DNA of 64,000 nt from Thauera aminoaromatica S2 (GCF_000310185.1 NZ_AMXD01000002.1:50459-114458); one strand, 5' to 3'. Positions 25,948-35,062 are shown, counted from the first letter of the stretch. Made by a program: numbers and translations. The notes: generated by a model not told the origin, from the sequence alone.

Positions 25948-26604
25948 TCAAGCCGCGCCGGGTGTGCGCCCGCCCTGCTCGGCCGCGGCGGGCGGGTGGT
26001 CGTCATCGACCTCTTCCCAGCCGGTGATCATCGCCTTGATGTGCGCGAAGATCGTGTGCCCCGTGGTCGTCAGATACACGTGGATGAAGAAGAACGCGGT
26101 GATCATGAACGCACCTGCGGTATGCACGAGCGCCACGCCCTCGAGCGAGAACATCTCGTCGATGCCGAGCTGCGCCCAGTTGCCATAGAACAGGTAAAGC
26201 AGGCCCGAGCCCCAGATCAGCGGCGAGATGAACGCAAGCAGCGCGAGATAGGCCAGGCGCTGCAGCGGGTTGTGCTTCTGCACCGTCGTCTTGCGGAAGG
26301 GATGCGGCATCTCCTTGAAGATCCCCACCGTGTAGTAGAGGACCATCGCCGACACGTTCTTCATCGACGGGACGTACTGCCGCCACTCGCCCGTGGTGAA
26401 TTGCCAGAAGATCGTGAAGGCCCAGATCACCAGCAGCGTCCATGCCGCGATCGTGTGCGCATCCACGGCCTTCCTGAAGCCCAAAAGAGTATAGCTGCCG
26501 TGGATCTCGAAGCCGGTGATCATCATGACGATGATCAGCAGCGCCTGCGACCAGTGCCAGAAGCGTTCATAGCGCTTGTAGATGTAGATGCGGTTCGCGC
26601 TCAT
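25948..26604 (-). CDS. membrane cytochrome b, quinol-oxidising subunit
   Basis: This 218-residue cytochrome b of the thiosulfate-reductase/Ni-Fe-hydrogenase b-subunit type has four to five hydrophobic helices. Haem-ligand candidates are His in YERFWHWSQALL, VDAHTIAAWTL, and VHTAGAFMITAFFFIHVYL. It probably oxidises quinol and passes electrons to the octaheme cytochrome encoded 2 nt upstream. The start at 26604 (MSANRIYIYKRYERFWHW) is supported by family conservation, and the longer frame runs antiparallel into the cytochrome c gene. The C-terminus is acidic and Pro-rich. Confidence 0.87.
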   Translation of the reverse strand: MSANRIYIYKRYERFWHWSQALLIIVMMITGFEIHGSYTLLGFRKAVDAHTIAAWTLLVIWAFTIFWQFTTGEWRQYVPSMKNVSAMVLYYTVGIFKEMPHPFRKTTVQKHNPLQRLAYLALLAFISPLIWGSGLLYLFYGNWAQLGIDEMFSLEGVALVHTAGAFMITAFFFIHVYLTTTGHTIFAHIKAMITGWEEVDDDHPPAAAEQGGRTPGAA

Positions 26605-26606
26605 TT

Positions 26607-28235
26607 TCAGTGCCCCTTGCGACGGGTGAGGATGCGGGCGATGCCGTGGATCGAGCCGGCGCCGATCGCGCCGATGATCGCCAGCCCACCGAGGAGATCG
26701 ACCCAGCCGTTGCGGTCGCGACCGGGCAGGTAGAGGTCGGTGATCCCGGCGAGGCGGCCGTCTTCCGAGCGGGTGTGGCAGTCCCTGCACTTGAGCGCGT
26801 CTTCCTTGGGCGCCACCATGTGGGTGATGAACCAGTTCATGCGCGTCTCGATGAAGCCGAACTGGCCGCTGTAGGGCAGGCCGGCGTAGTCCATGCCGGC
26901 CTTGATCGACTTGGCGTAGTCGAAGTTTCCCCAGAACGCGGTGTCGTCCTGGCCGTATACGTGGTTCACCACCAGAGTCTTGTTCACCGGGTCGTAGGGC
27001 TGCTTGCCGACCATCACCTTGAAGGGCCAGATGCGCGCGTTCGGGTCGCTCGCCGAGCCTTCGACGCGGTTCAGCTCGAGGATCTTGCTGTCGTCGATCT
27101 TGTCGGTGAGCGCGATCTGATGGACCACGCCGTTGTACCACTTGTAGGTCGGGCGCACGTTCTCGCCGTACTTGAAGTCGCCCTTTTCCGCCGAGTAGAT
27201 CAGGTGGCCGTGGTCGTCCTGGATGAACAGCGGCTTGCCGTCCGGACCGCGCTTGCCGCCGGTCGACCAGTCCCACAGCACCTTGGTGGCGATGCCGCCG
27301 CGCGCGAACTCGGGGATGTGGCAAGTCTGGCAAGCCACTCGCCTGGCGTGGTTGTCGAGGCGCTCGTTCTTGTGCGGGCGAAGGTCGTGGCAGGACTCGC
27401 AGGTCGCGCGCTTGTGGTCCTCATGCTTCATGTCCAGGCCCTTGGTGTCCTTGGCGGTAGCCGCGTAGCGGCTGCCGGAGGGCTGGTGGGCGTTGAAGGT
27501 GTGGCAGTCCGCACAGCTCATGTTCTCGCCATCGGGCGACATGTGCACATCGACGTGTTTCGGCGGCTTGACCAGCGAGGAGTCGAGGTCGCCATGCTTG
27601 ACCGCGTCGCCGCCACCGCCGTTGAAGTGGCACGCGCCGCAGTTGTGCCGCCCCGGCTTGCCCACCGCCTGCGCGATCCTGGCCAGGTCGGGCGGCTGCA
27701 CGATCCTGCCGCTGCCCTTGGGCAGCTCGCGCGGCGCGTAGAGCGGATGGCCGGCATCGGTGGCGATCTTCTTGTAGGTCGTCGTCGTGTCGTGGCAGGC
27801 CAGGCAATCCACGTTGTTCTGGTTGGTGAAATCGTAGTTCTTGTCCGTCCACCCGTAGCCGGCGTGGCAGCTCGTGCAGCGCGGCTCGTTGGAAAGGATG
27901 GAGCCGCAGAAGTTGTTGGCCGCGTGCTGTTTGCCTAGCTTCTTGCCGGTGGTCGGGCTGATCGCCTCCCAGGTCCAGTGCACGCTCTTCATCACCTGGT
28001 GCCCGGCCTCGTTGTGACAGGCGAGACAGGCCTTGGTGACCTCCGGCCCGCTCTCGAACGGGCCCTGCAGTTCCTTGAACCTGCTGTGGTCCGCCGTGCT
28101 CGCCGCCTTGCCGCCGGCCGCAGCCACCGGAAGATCCCCCCCTGCGGGCGTGCTTGCCGCACCCGCCATCATGCTCGTCGCGAGGATCAAGGCCCCGCCG
28201 ATCCAGCGCCGCCAGTCGAATGTCCGCCTGCCCAT
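26607..28235 (-). CDS. octaheme c-type cytochrome, tetrathionate-reductase (Otr) family
   Basis: This 542-residue periplasmic cytochrome contains eight CxxCH haem sites in order: CLACH, CTSCH, CLACH, CGACH, CADCH, CESCH, CQTCH, CRDCH. An N-terminal signal peptide (about 1-28, DWRRWIGGALILATSMMAGAAS) exports it. The count and spacing agree with the Otr family, whose founder reduces tetrathionate and, in vitro, nitrite and hydroxylamine. A hydrophobic C-terminal helix (LLGGLAIIGAIGAGSIHG) may anchor it. The next gene is cytochrome b, forming a quinol-to-periplasm electron pathway. An FNR-like site lies 63 nt upstream. The physiological acceptor here is unknown. Confidence 0.92.
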   Translation of the reverse strand: MGRRTFDWRRWIGGALILATSMMAGAASTPAGGDLPVAAAGGKAASTADHSRFKELQGPFESGPEVTKACLACHNEAGHQVMKSVHWTWEAISPTTGKKLGKQHAANNFCGSILSNEPRCTSCHAGYGWTDKNYDFTNQNNVDCLACHDTTTTYKKIATDAGHPLYAPRELPKGSGRIVQPPDLARIAQAVGKPGRHNCGACHFNGGGGDAVKHGDLDSSLVKPPKHVDVHMSPDGENMSCADCHTFNAHQPSGSRYAATAKDTKGLDMKHEDHKRATCESCHDLRPHKNERLDNHARRVACQTCHIPEFARGGIATKVLWDWSTGGKRGPDGKPLFIQDDHGHLIYSAEKGDFKYGENVRPTYKWYNGVVHQIALTDKIDDSKILELNRVEGSASDPNARIWPFKVMVGKQPYDPVNKTLVVNHVYGQDDTAFWGNFDYAKSIKAGMDYAGLPYSGQFGFIETRMNWFITHMVAPKEDALKCRDCHTRSEDGRLAGITDLYLPGRDRNGWVDLLGGLAIIGAIGAGSIHGIARILTRRKGH

Positions 28236-28297
28236 TTTCCGTTCCTCCGCCGAGACGACCTGCTTTTCCAGTCTAGGCCAGCCAGAAATATAAGCAT

Positions 28298-28311
28298 TTG
28301 ATTAATATCTA
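28298..28311 (-). promoter_or_regulatory. FNR-like site upstream of octaheme cytochrome
   Basis: Read on the plus strand, TTGAT-taat-ATCTA matches TTGAT-N4-ATCAA in 9 of 10 positions. A -10-like TAGACT on the minus strand (28270-28275) gives a start near 28263, which places the site centre at -41.5. That is the normal position for class II activation by FNR/Anr. The leader would be about 28 nt. Confidence 0.6.
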
Positions 28312-28439
28312 CGGATCGGCAGATCACCGGGGCTCGACTCCCTCCGTGCCCGCCCTCGGAACTTCCTCACCGAAAGCACGGGAAGTCCTGTCAGAATGCC
28401 GGAAACATGCGCCAGACCCAGGAATTTCCACCGCTCAAC

Positions 28440-30284
28440 ATGTCCACGCCCAGCAATCCCTCCGAGATCGCCCGCGAAACCCTGCGCCAGCTCGCGCTGC
28501 GCCGGATTGCCCCCACGCCGGACAACTACCGCAAGCTCTATCACGAGATCGCCGGCACCCGGCCCGACGACGACGCCCTGCCCGAAGCCTTCGTGCGCAA
28601 ACTCGCCCGCCGCCTGCCGCGCGACAGCGCCGAGCGCCAGCGCCACGGCCACCAGCTCGACCAAGCGCTCGCCGACGGTCGCGACAAGGCCGCCGAGGCC
28701 GCACTCGAGCGCTACCTCGACAGCCTCAAGCTGGGCGAACCGCAGGCCTGGAACGAGCTCATCGGCAACCTGCTGCGCCAGTGGGAGGCGCGTCAGACCG
28801 GCTGGACCCCGGCGCGCAAGCGCGAGGCCCTCGACCGCGTGCTGGGCGCAGCCGACCCGGCGGCGCTGTACACCCGCCTGCAGGGCCTGCTCAAGAGCTG
28901 GACGCAGGCCATGACCGATGCCGATGCGCTCGCCGTCGAGGTGCCCGACGCGGCAGACGAACCCGACGCCAGCGCTTCGCCCCGTGCCGACGCAAGCACC
29001 GCAAGGCCCGCCACGCCCGCGCGCACCGCCGCTGCCGCGCCCCCCCCTGCCTCCACTCCAGGCGTCGACTCCGCCACCATCGACGCCCTGCGCGAGCTCG
29101 TCACCATCAGCCTGGGCGAGGCCCTGCCGCCGCTGCTGGAGGAACAACCGCCGCTGCGCGAGACCGCCGCCACGCTGTGCGCCGAAGCTGCCAGTCGCAG
29201 CGAGGCCGCTGGCCTGCGCGAGGTCGGCACGCGCCTGCGCGCCTTCGCACACGAGCTCGAGCTGGCCGCCGCCGACGAGGCCGAAATCCGCGCCGGCATG
29301 CTCGAGCTGCTGCGCATGCTGCTTCGCAACATCGACGAACTGGTGCTCGACGATCGCTGGCTCGCCGGCCAGATCGAGATGCTGCGCGAGATCGTCGACA
29401 GCCGTCCCGACCCGCGCAAGATCGACGACGCCGGCCGCCGCCTCAAGGAACTCATCCACAAGCAGGGCCAGCTCAAGCACACCCTGGCCCAGTCCCAGCG
29501 CCACCTACGCGACATGCTCGCCGGCTTCGTCGACCAGCTCGCGCGCTTCTCCGAATCGACCGGCGCCTACCACGACCGCATCGGCCAGTGCGCCCAGCGT
29601 ATCGCCCAGGCCAACGACATCACCGAGATCGGCCCCCTGCTCGACGAGGTCATGACCGAGACTCGCAGCATCCAGGACGAGGCACGCCGCTCGCGCGACG
29701 AGCTCATCGTCGCCCGCGGCGAGGCCACGGCGGCGCAGGAGCGCGTCGTCACGCTGCAGAACGAGCTCGAGGAAGCCAGCCGCCTGATGCGCCACGACCA
29801 GCTCACCGGCGCGCTCAACCGCCGTGGCCTCGACGAGATGTTCCAGACCGAATCCGCGCGCGCCCAGCGTCGCGGCACGCGGCTCGCCGTCGCGCTGCTC
29901 GACATCGACCACTTCAAGAAGCTCAACGACAGCCTCGGCCACAAAGGTGGCGACGACGCCCTGGTACACCTCGCCAAGGTCGTGCGCCAGCACCTGCGCC
30001 CCCAGGACGTGCTCGCCCGCTATGGTGGCGAGGAGTTCGTCATCCTGCTGCCCGAGACCGGCGACACCGACGCCCAACAGGCGCTCGTGCGCCTGCAGCG
30101 CGAGCTCACCCGCGAATTCTTCATGGCCGAAATGCAGAAGATCGTGATCACCTTCAGCGCCGGCGTCACCCGCCTGGCCGAGGGCGAAAGCCTGGAGAGC
30201 GCGCTGAAGCGCGCCGACGGCGCGATGTATCAAGCCAAGCAGGCCGGCCGCAACCGCGTGATGGTCGCGCCGCTACACGACTGA
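28440..30284 (+). CDS. diguanylate cyclase with long N-terminal region
   Basis: This cytoplasmic c-di-GMP synthase has about 614 residues from ATG 28440; an in-frame ATG at 28407 adds 11. The C-terminal GGDEF domain begins with LTGALNRRGLDEMF. It carries the metal/substrate motif LLDIDHFKKLND, the active-site loop GGEEF at about residue 529, and an intact inhibitory RxxD (RPQD) five residues before it. The first 430 residues carry no membrane helix. They begin with a domain containing TPDNYRKLYHEIAG, then a Pro/Ala linker, then long amphipathic helices (probable coiled coil). The input signal is unknown. It is convergent with the PEP-CTERM gene. Confidence 0.9.
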   Translation: MSTPSNPSEIARETLRQLALRRIAPTPDNYRKLYHEIAGTRPDDDALPEAFVRKLARRLPRDSAERQRHGHQLDQALADGRDKAAEAALERYLDSLKLGEPQAWNELIGNLLRQWEARQTGWTPARKREALDRVLGAADPAALYTRLQGLLKSWTQAMTDADALAVEVPDAADEPDASASPRADASTARPATPARTAAAAPPPASTPGVDSATIDALRELVTISLGEALPPLLEEQPPLRETAATLCAEAASRSEAAGLREVGTRLRAFAHELELAAADEAEIRAGMLELLRMLLRNIDELVLDDRWLAGQIEMLREIVDSRPDPRKIDDAGRRLKELIHKQGQLKHTLAQSQRHLRDMLAGFVDQLARFSESTGAYHDRIGQCAQRIAQANDITEIGPLLDEVMTETRSIQDEARRSRDELIVARGEATAAQERVVTLQNELEEASRLMRHDQLTGALNRRGLDEMFQTESARAQRRGTRLAVALLDIDHFKKLNDSLGHKGGDDALVHLAKVVRQHLRPQDVLARYGGEEFVILLPETGDTDAQQALVRLQRELTREFFMAEMQKIVITFSAGVTRLAEGESLESALKRADGAMYQAKQAGRNRVMVAPLHD

Positions 30285-30308
30285 AAGCGCTCCGGAGCAC
30301 ACGAAACC

Positions 30309-30351
30309 CGCCGGCTTCGCCAAGGGCGCCGAGCCCGTGGCGAAGCCGGCG
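30309..30351. terminator. hairpin between convergent genes
   Basis: The perfect 14-bp inverted repeat cgccggcttcgcca/tggcgaagccggcg has a 15-nt loop and lies between the cyclase stop and the PEP-CTERM stop. It has no T-run. Confidence 0.55.
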
Positions 30352-30362
30352 CGGCGGCGTGC

Positions 30363-31184
30363 TCAGCCCGGCACCTTGCTCCCTTGAGGAGTGCGCAGGC
30401 GCGCGGCGGCAAGGCCGACGAGGCCCAGCCCGAGGAGCGCGAGCACGCCCGGCTCCGGCACGGTGGGCACCTCGTTGACGCCGATGCGGACGCGGTAGGC
30501 GCCATCGTTGTCGTCGTAGGCACCGGGCACGCCATCGAAGCCGAAGCCGTCCGGGATCCCCAGGAACAGCCTCGTGGCGCCGCTCGGCGCGATGAACTCC
30601 TGGAAAATCGAGGACGTGGTCACGCCGTTGCCGATATAGAAGATCTGCCCGAGCCCGGGGCTCAGTGTCGTGAAGTTGCGGCCCAGGCCGGTCGTGCTGA
30701 AGTCGAGGCGCGCGGGTGCGCCAGCGCTGGGGATGCTGTTGTCCAGGAAGACGCCGACGAGTGCCCCCTCGGGACCGAAGTAGCCACTGATGCCGCCGAA
30801 GGACGAGAGATCGCTGCAGCTCGACCCCGCGCAATCGGCGTTGTTGCCCTCGGGGCCATAGAACGGCGCACCGACCCCGTTGAAGTAGCTGATGCCGCCG
30901 ATCGAGGGATCCGCGAGGCGGATGACGTCGCCCGCAGCCACGCCGAGGTATGGCGGGAAGGTCTCCTGGATCTCCTCGGGCGTCGCCCCCCCGTGGCGTT
31001 GCATGCCGGTGGGAGAGCTCCAAGGCGCAGACGCCAGCGGAATCGTGATGTCCGTTCTCCCCGCCAGGAAGATCGCGTCGCTGCCGCGAACCGTGACATC
31101 GAGCACGGCCGCCTCTGCCGTGCCGGAACCGAGCGCCGTGACCAGCGCCGCAGTTGCAAGGATCGATGCGCAAGCCTGCCTCAT
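30363..31184 (-). CDS. PEP-CTERM sorted surface protein
   Basis: This 273-residue exported protein has a signal peptide at 1-26 (cut after GTAEA). Near the C-terminus it has the PEP-CTERM signal: VPEPGVLALLGLGLVGLAAARLR, i.e. VPEP, hydrophobic helix and basic tail. Such proteins are cut and sorted by exosortase EpsH, usually into an exopolysaccharide matrix. The mature part is rich in Gly, Ser and Asp with one close Cys pair (DCAGSSC) and has no enzymatic motif. The ATG 31184 start is preceded by GGGGAGGAG; the long frame through to 32363 is an artefact of antiparallel reading. No exosortase is in the window. Confidence 0.88.
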   Translation of the reverse strand: MRQACASILATAALVTALGSGTAEAAVLDVTVRGSDAIFLAGRTDITIPLASAPWSSPTGMQRHGGATPEEIQETFPPYLGVAAGDVIRLADPSIGGISYFNGVGAPFYGPEGNNADCAGSSCSDLSSFGGISGYFGPEGALVGVFLDNSIPSAGAPARLDFSTTGLGRNFTTLSPGLGQIFYIGNGVTTSSIFQEFIAPSGATRLFLGIPDGFGFDGVPGAYDDNDGAYRVRIGVNEVPTVPEPGVLALLGLGLVGLAAARLRTPQGSKVPG

Positions 31185-31354
31185 GATTCGCTCCTCCCCG
31201 GTATCCAACACTCCCCGAAAAGACTCAAGCAAGAACCGAACCAAACCGTAAGTCGCTGATTTATCGACGACTTCCGTCGACACCCGTCTCCGAGTGTAAA
31301 AAAGACCGACAGCGCCACACCCCGCCCCGACGAGCCGCGCAGGCAAGCCTGTTC

Positions 31355-32269
31355 CTAGGACGCGGCTTCCGCATGTTGGCACGCGGACACCGCCAGCGGC
31401 TGCGCCAGCACGACCCCGCGCGCACGCAGCGCCGCATCGACGAGCCCGAGCACCTCGTCGCGGCAGACCGGCTCGCGGTCGTGCTGCGGCACCCAGTACT
31501 TCACCCGATAGGTGATGCCCCCAGGGCCATAGGACACCAGCTGCACCTCGGGCGGCTTGTCCTCGGCGATGCTCGCCGCATGCGTCAGCGCCGCGCGCAT
31601 CAGCTCCCGCGCCTCGGCCACCGGCAGCGCGACCGGCAGGGTGAGCTCGGCATGGTCGCGATATTCCTTCTTCGGCGCGCTGAAATTGGTGATCCGCTGC
31701 CGCGAGATCTGGCTGTTGGGCAGGATCACGTAGGTGCTGTCCCCGGTCACCAGCCGCGTCGTGCGCCAGCCGATCTCCTGCACCCGCCCCTGGGCCAGGT
31801 TTTCGATGCGCACCCAGTCGCCGATGCGGAACGGCGCCTCGATCCCGAGCGCGATCCCCGACAGCGTGTCGGCCACCACGTTGCGGATCGCGAAGCCCAG
31901 CACCGCCAGCACCAGGCCCGAGCCGGTCAGGATCCCCGACAGGTCCTGGCGGAACAGCAGCGACAGCCCGCCCAGCGCCGCCAGCGCGAACAGGAACACC
32001 CGCAGCAGGTCCAGCAGCACCTTGGGCACCGGCTTGCGCCCCTTGCGCCGCTGCGACAGCCGCGCCGACGCGAGCGCGTGCAGCAGATGCGCGCCGGTGA
32101 ACAGGGCGAGCGCGAGCGCCGCATTGCGCACCGGATCGAGCCAGGCCTGCACGGCATGATCTGCCGGCAGCAACCCGAACGCCCGCTCGGCATACAGGAA
32201 GAACAACACCAGGAGGAGGAGACCGACGCCGGCATGCGAGCCGGCGCGGGAGTACAGCGCGCGAACCAT
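31355..32269 (-). CDS. mechanosensitive channel, MscS family
   Basis: This 304-residue inner-membrane channel has three or four hydrophobic segments. The pore-lining helix and beta domain show GLVLAVLGFAIRNVVADTLSGIALGIE, then FRIGDWVRI, GRVQEIGWRTTRL and ILPNSQI, all typical of MscS. It opens on osmotic downshock. The ATG at 32269 was chosen at the first conserved hydrophobic segment, and the frame to 32551 is not conserved. The pore helix is less Gly/Ala regular than E. coli MscS, so gating may differ. Confidence 0.9.
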   Translation of the reverse strand: MVRALYSRAGSHAGVGLLLLVLFFLYAERAFGLLPADHAVQAWLDPVRNAALALALFTGAHLLHALASARLSQRRKGRKPVPKVLLDLLRVFLFALAALGGLSLLFRQDLSGILTGSGLVLAVLGFAIRNVVADTLSGIALGIEAPFRIGDWVRIENLAQGRVQEIGWRTTRLVTGDSTYVILPNSQISRQRITNFSAPKKEYRDHAELTLPVALPVAEARELMRAALTHAASIAEDKPPEVQLVSYGPGGITYRVKYWVPQHDREPVCRDEVLGLVDAALRARGVVLAQPLAVSACQHAEAAS

Positions 32270-32513
32270 GGCAGGACCTTCGAGACGAGAGGAAAAGACA
32301 CTCCACCGACCCCGGCCTGCCGATCCGCGCCGGCAAGGCGCTATCGAGGCCGGGGCCAGGCATGTGCCTGGTCGATGCACAAGGCGAATCTCGCGCGGCC
32401 GCAGCAGCCCATCACATGGTCTCCGGAAGTTCCTGGGGGTGGGTGGCCAGGATGGCCAATCGTTTCTATATGGGGATCGATTCCGCGTTTTCAAACGCAG
32501 GGCCCCGCCTGCC

Positions 32514-32849
32514 TCACCCCTGCGCTTGCGACTTGTTCTGTCGCTCCTCACGCGCAGCTTTCTCTCGGGCGGCCTCGCGCTCCTCGTCCAGCTTCTTCTT
32601 GCCGTAAGCGATCGCCATCTTCATGGCCACGACCATCACCCCACCGATCAGCACGATATACAGCAACGAAGCTCGATTGCCGGGGTCCGCCTCCGTCACT
32701 GCCGTCTTCGCGCCTTCCTTCTTCTCCTGCTGCTGCGCGGGCGCCTGCACGCTCGCCATCCCCCCTTCCTGTCCGGCGCCCGCGGCCATGGCCGTGCCAC
32801 TCGAAAGGAGGACACAGAAACCGATCGACACTGCCATGATCCAATTCAT
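32514..32849 (-). CDS. small exported membrane protein, unknown
   Basis: This 111-residue protein has a signal peptide (MNWIMAVSIGFCVLLSSGTAMA), a Gln/Ala/Glu-rich periplasmic linker, one membrane helix (SLLYIVLIGGVMVVAMKMAIAY) and a highly charged cytoplasmic tail (KKKLDEEREAAREKAAREER). The ATG 32849 has GAGGA 6 nt upstream; an ATG at 32861 adds four residues and lacks such a site. No family is recognised. Confidence 0.65.
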   Translation of the reverse strand: MNWIMAVSIGFCVLLSSGTAMAAGAGQEGGMASVQAPAQQQEKKEGAKTAVTEADPGNRASLLYIVLIGGVMVVAMKMAIAYGKKKLDEEREAAREKAAREERQNKSQAQG

Positions 32850-33063
32850 CGAAATCCTCATTCGTCGATCTCGTCACGCGCTGTCCACTTTTCCAGCGAG
32901 CGGCGCCTCGACACATCGATCTGTCGAGCCTCTGGTCATTGTACTGAAGAACCCCGCCGGGACTCGGCACCCGAACAGCCCACCGCGGTCGACGCGCCGC
33001 AAGAATCTCTCCACGGGGAATCCCCACGACGCCCAAGGCAGCAGCCCCACGAGGACACCGACC

Positions 33064-33969
33064 ATGAACCCGCTCGTCCGCATCCAGCCCCGCAGCGCCG
33101 ACCTCGGCGACGGCATGCGCGTCCGCCGCACCCTCCCCAATCGCCAGCAGCGCATGGTTGGGGCGTGGTGCTTCCTCGACCACGCCGGGCCGGTGCACTT
33201 CGAGCCCGGCAAGGGCCTGCACGTCGGCGCGCATCCGCATATCGGCCTGCAGACCTTCACCTGGCTGATCGAGGGCGAGGTGCTGCACCGCGACAGCCTG
33301 GGCAACGAGCAGCTCATCCGCCCGGGACAGGTCAACCTGATGACCGCAGGCCACGGCATCACCCATACCGAGGATTCGCTGCACGACGGCGTGCGGCTGC
33401 ACGCCGCGCAACTGTGGATCGCCCTGCCGCCGGAGCACCAGGATTGCGCCCCGGCCTTCGACCACTACCCCACGCTGCCGCAATGGCGCGAAGGCGGCGC
33501 CGAACTCACCCTGCTCGCCGGCCGCTACGGCCAACGGACCGCGCCGGCGCGCATCCACTCCGCGCTGGTCGGCATCGACATCGCCTGCGACGAGGCGAGC
33601 GCGCTCACGCTCGCGCTCGACCCCAGTTTCGAGTACGGGCTGATGGCGCTCGTGGGCGATCTGAAGATCGACGGCGAGACGATCCGTACAGACGAGCTCG
33701 CCTACCTCGGCAAAGGACGCGGCGAGCTGCACCTGGCCCTGCCCGCAGGCGCGCGGGTGCTGTTCCTGGGTGGCGAGCCGTTCGACGAACCGGTGCAGAT
33801 GTGGTGGAACTTCGTCGGCTTCAGCAGAGCCGACATCGCGCAGGCGCAGGCCGCGTGGGAGCGCGGCGACGAGCGCTTCGGCGCGGTCGGTGACGGCCGG
33901 GCGCGACGCCTCGTGGCGCCGCCTCTGCCATGGCGGGGGCCGGGCGACACGCGCCTCCCCCACACCTGA
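33064..33969 (+). CDS. pirin family protein
   Basis: This 301-residue bicupin of the pirin family binds a metal through cupin histidines. The N-terminal cupin shows GAWCFLDHAGPV, VGAHPHIGLQTFTWLIEGEVLHRDS and MTAGHGITHTE; the C-terminal pirin_C domain shows LALPAGARVLFLGGEPFDEPV. Some members have quercetinase activity and others regulate metabolism; the role here is unknown. The start at 33064 is the first Met of the conserved domain. Its 3' end overlaps a decayed vapC fragment on the other strand. Confidence 0.92.
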   Translation: MNPLVRIQPRSADLGDGMRVRRTLPNRQQRMVGAWCFLDHAGPVHFEPGKGLHVGAHPHIGLQTFTWLIEGEVLHRDSLGNEQLIRPGQVNLMTAGHGITHTEDSLHDGVRLHAAQLWIALPPEHQDCAPAFDHYPTLPQWREGGAELTLLAGRYGQRTAPARIHSALVGIDIACDEASALTLALDPSFEYGLMALVGDLKIDGETIRTDELAYLGKGRGELHLALPAGARVLFLGGEPFDEPVQMWWNFVGFSRADIAQAQAAWERGDERFGAVGDGRARRLVAPPLPWRGPGDTRLPHT

Positions 33970-34130
33970 GCGCAGTCGAGGTCGAAACCCGGACTCCGGT
34001 CCGAGCGGTCGGCAAGCACCGCCCCCAGCCAGCCCTCGAGCCGGGCAGCCTGCGCGCGGTCCGCGCGCGTACGAATGCTGTCGAGTCTGCGACGCACGTC
34101 ACCGACGATCCGGACCGACCAATGGAACAT
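33951..34130 (-). pseudogene. decayed VapC-like PIN toxin fragment
   Basis: About 60 residues resemble the middle of a VapC ribonuclease: a TLGEIRRGIESIR-like helix (VGDVRRRLDSIRTRADRAQ), then ARLEGWLGAVLA, then FDLDCAQVWGRR, the usual F-D-x-x-x-A-x-x-W-G segment. The N-terminal LDTN strand and the C-terminal acidic residues are missing, and no antitoxin gene is present. The fragment is bounded by pirin on one side and the RIO kinase on the other. It is read as a relic of a toxin-antitoxin pair. Confidence 0.55.
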
Positions 34131-34204
34131 CGGATCGGCCGATCGCACTCGACCCCGTCGGGCGAGACGCCCGGGCAAGCGCGCATCGGAGTCCGCCTCG
34201 CCGC

Positions 34205-35062
34205 TCAGCGCTGGCCGGCGGCCTCTGCCCGGCCCGCCTGGCGCGCGGCCTCCTCACGACGCGCCGCCTCGATCACCTGCATCACCTCATCGACATCGGC
34301 GTGCCCGGCCTCCACCTCGAAGACCCCGGTGAGCGCGCTCTCGGGCTGCAGCTTGCCCGACTCGTACAAGGCCCAGATCTCCTTGCCATACGCGGTGTCG
34401 AGCAGGTCGGGGGCGAACTGCCCGAAGTAGGCGGCGAGGTTGCCGACATCGCGCTCGAGCATGGCGCGGGCGTTGTTGTTGGCCGCCGCATCCACCGCCT
34501 GCGGCAGGTCGATGATCACCGGCCCGTCGCGATCGACCAGCACGTTGTATTCCGACAGATCCCCATGGACGATGCCGGCGCACAGCATGCGCACGACCTG
34601 GCGCACCAGCTCGGCATGGAAGCGCCGCGCATCCGCCTCGTCGAGCACCACATCGTTGAGCCGCGGCGCCGGCTCGCCGTCCTCGTCGGCCACCAGCTCC
34701 ATCAGCAGCACGCCCTCGTGGAAGTCGTAGGGCACGGGCACGCGCACCCCGGCCGCGGCGAGCCGCCGCAGCGCGTCGACCTCGGCGTGCTGCCACGCCG
34801 CCTCCTGCTCCTGGCGGCCGTAGCGCGAGCCCTTGGCCATCGCGCGCGCCTGACGGCTGTTCTTGACCTTGCGCCCCTCGGTGTAGTCGGCCGCCTTGTG
34901 GAAGCCGCGCTTGTTGGCCTCCTTGTACACCTTGGCGCAGCGCAGCTCGTCGCCGCACTGCACGACATAGACCATGGCCTCCTTGCCGCTCATGAGCTGG
35001 CGCAGGACGTGGTCGACGAGGCCGTCGGCCACCAGCGGTTCAATTCTGCTCGGGGTCTTCAC
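34205..35062 (-). CDS. RIO1-type atypical serine kinase
   Basis: This 285-residue protein of the RIO family has ATP-binding segment [11 protein letters not shown], catalytic loop [12 protein letters not shown] and metal-binding IIDLPQAVD (DFPQ is common; here Leu replaces Phe). The HGDLSEYN loop is intact, so it should be an active ATPase/kinase. Bacterial RIO kinases have unknown substrates. The start is GTG 35062, whose GTGA overlaps the stop of the VF530 gene, so the two are translationally coupled. Its N-terminus [19 protein letters not shown] fits the bacterial subfamily. Confidence 0.9.
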   Translation of the reverse strand: MKTPSRIEPLVADGLVDHVLRQLMSGKEAMVYVVQCGDELRCAKVYKEANKRGFHKAADYTEGRKVKNSRQARAMAKGSRYGRQEQEAAWQHAEVDALRRLAAAGVRVPVPYDFHEGVLLMELVADEDGEPAPRLNDVVLDEADARRFHAELVRQVVRMLCAGIVHGDLSEYNVLVDRDGPVIIDLPQAVDAAANNNARAMLERDVGNLAAYFGQFAPDLLDTAYGKEIWALYESGKLQPESALTGVFEVEAGHADVDEVMQVIEAARREEAARQAGRAEAAGQR

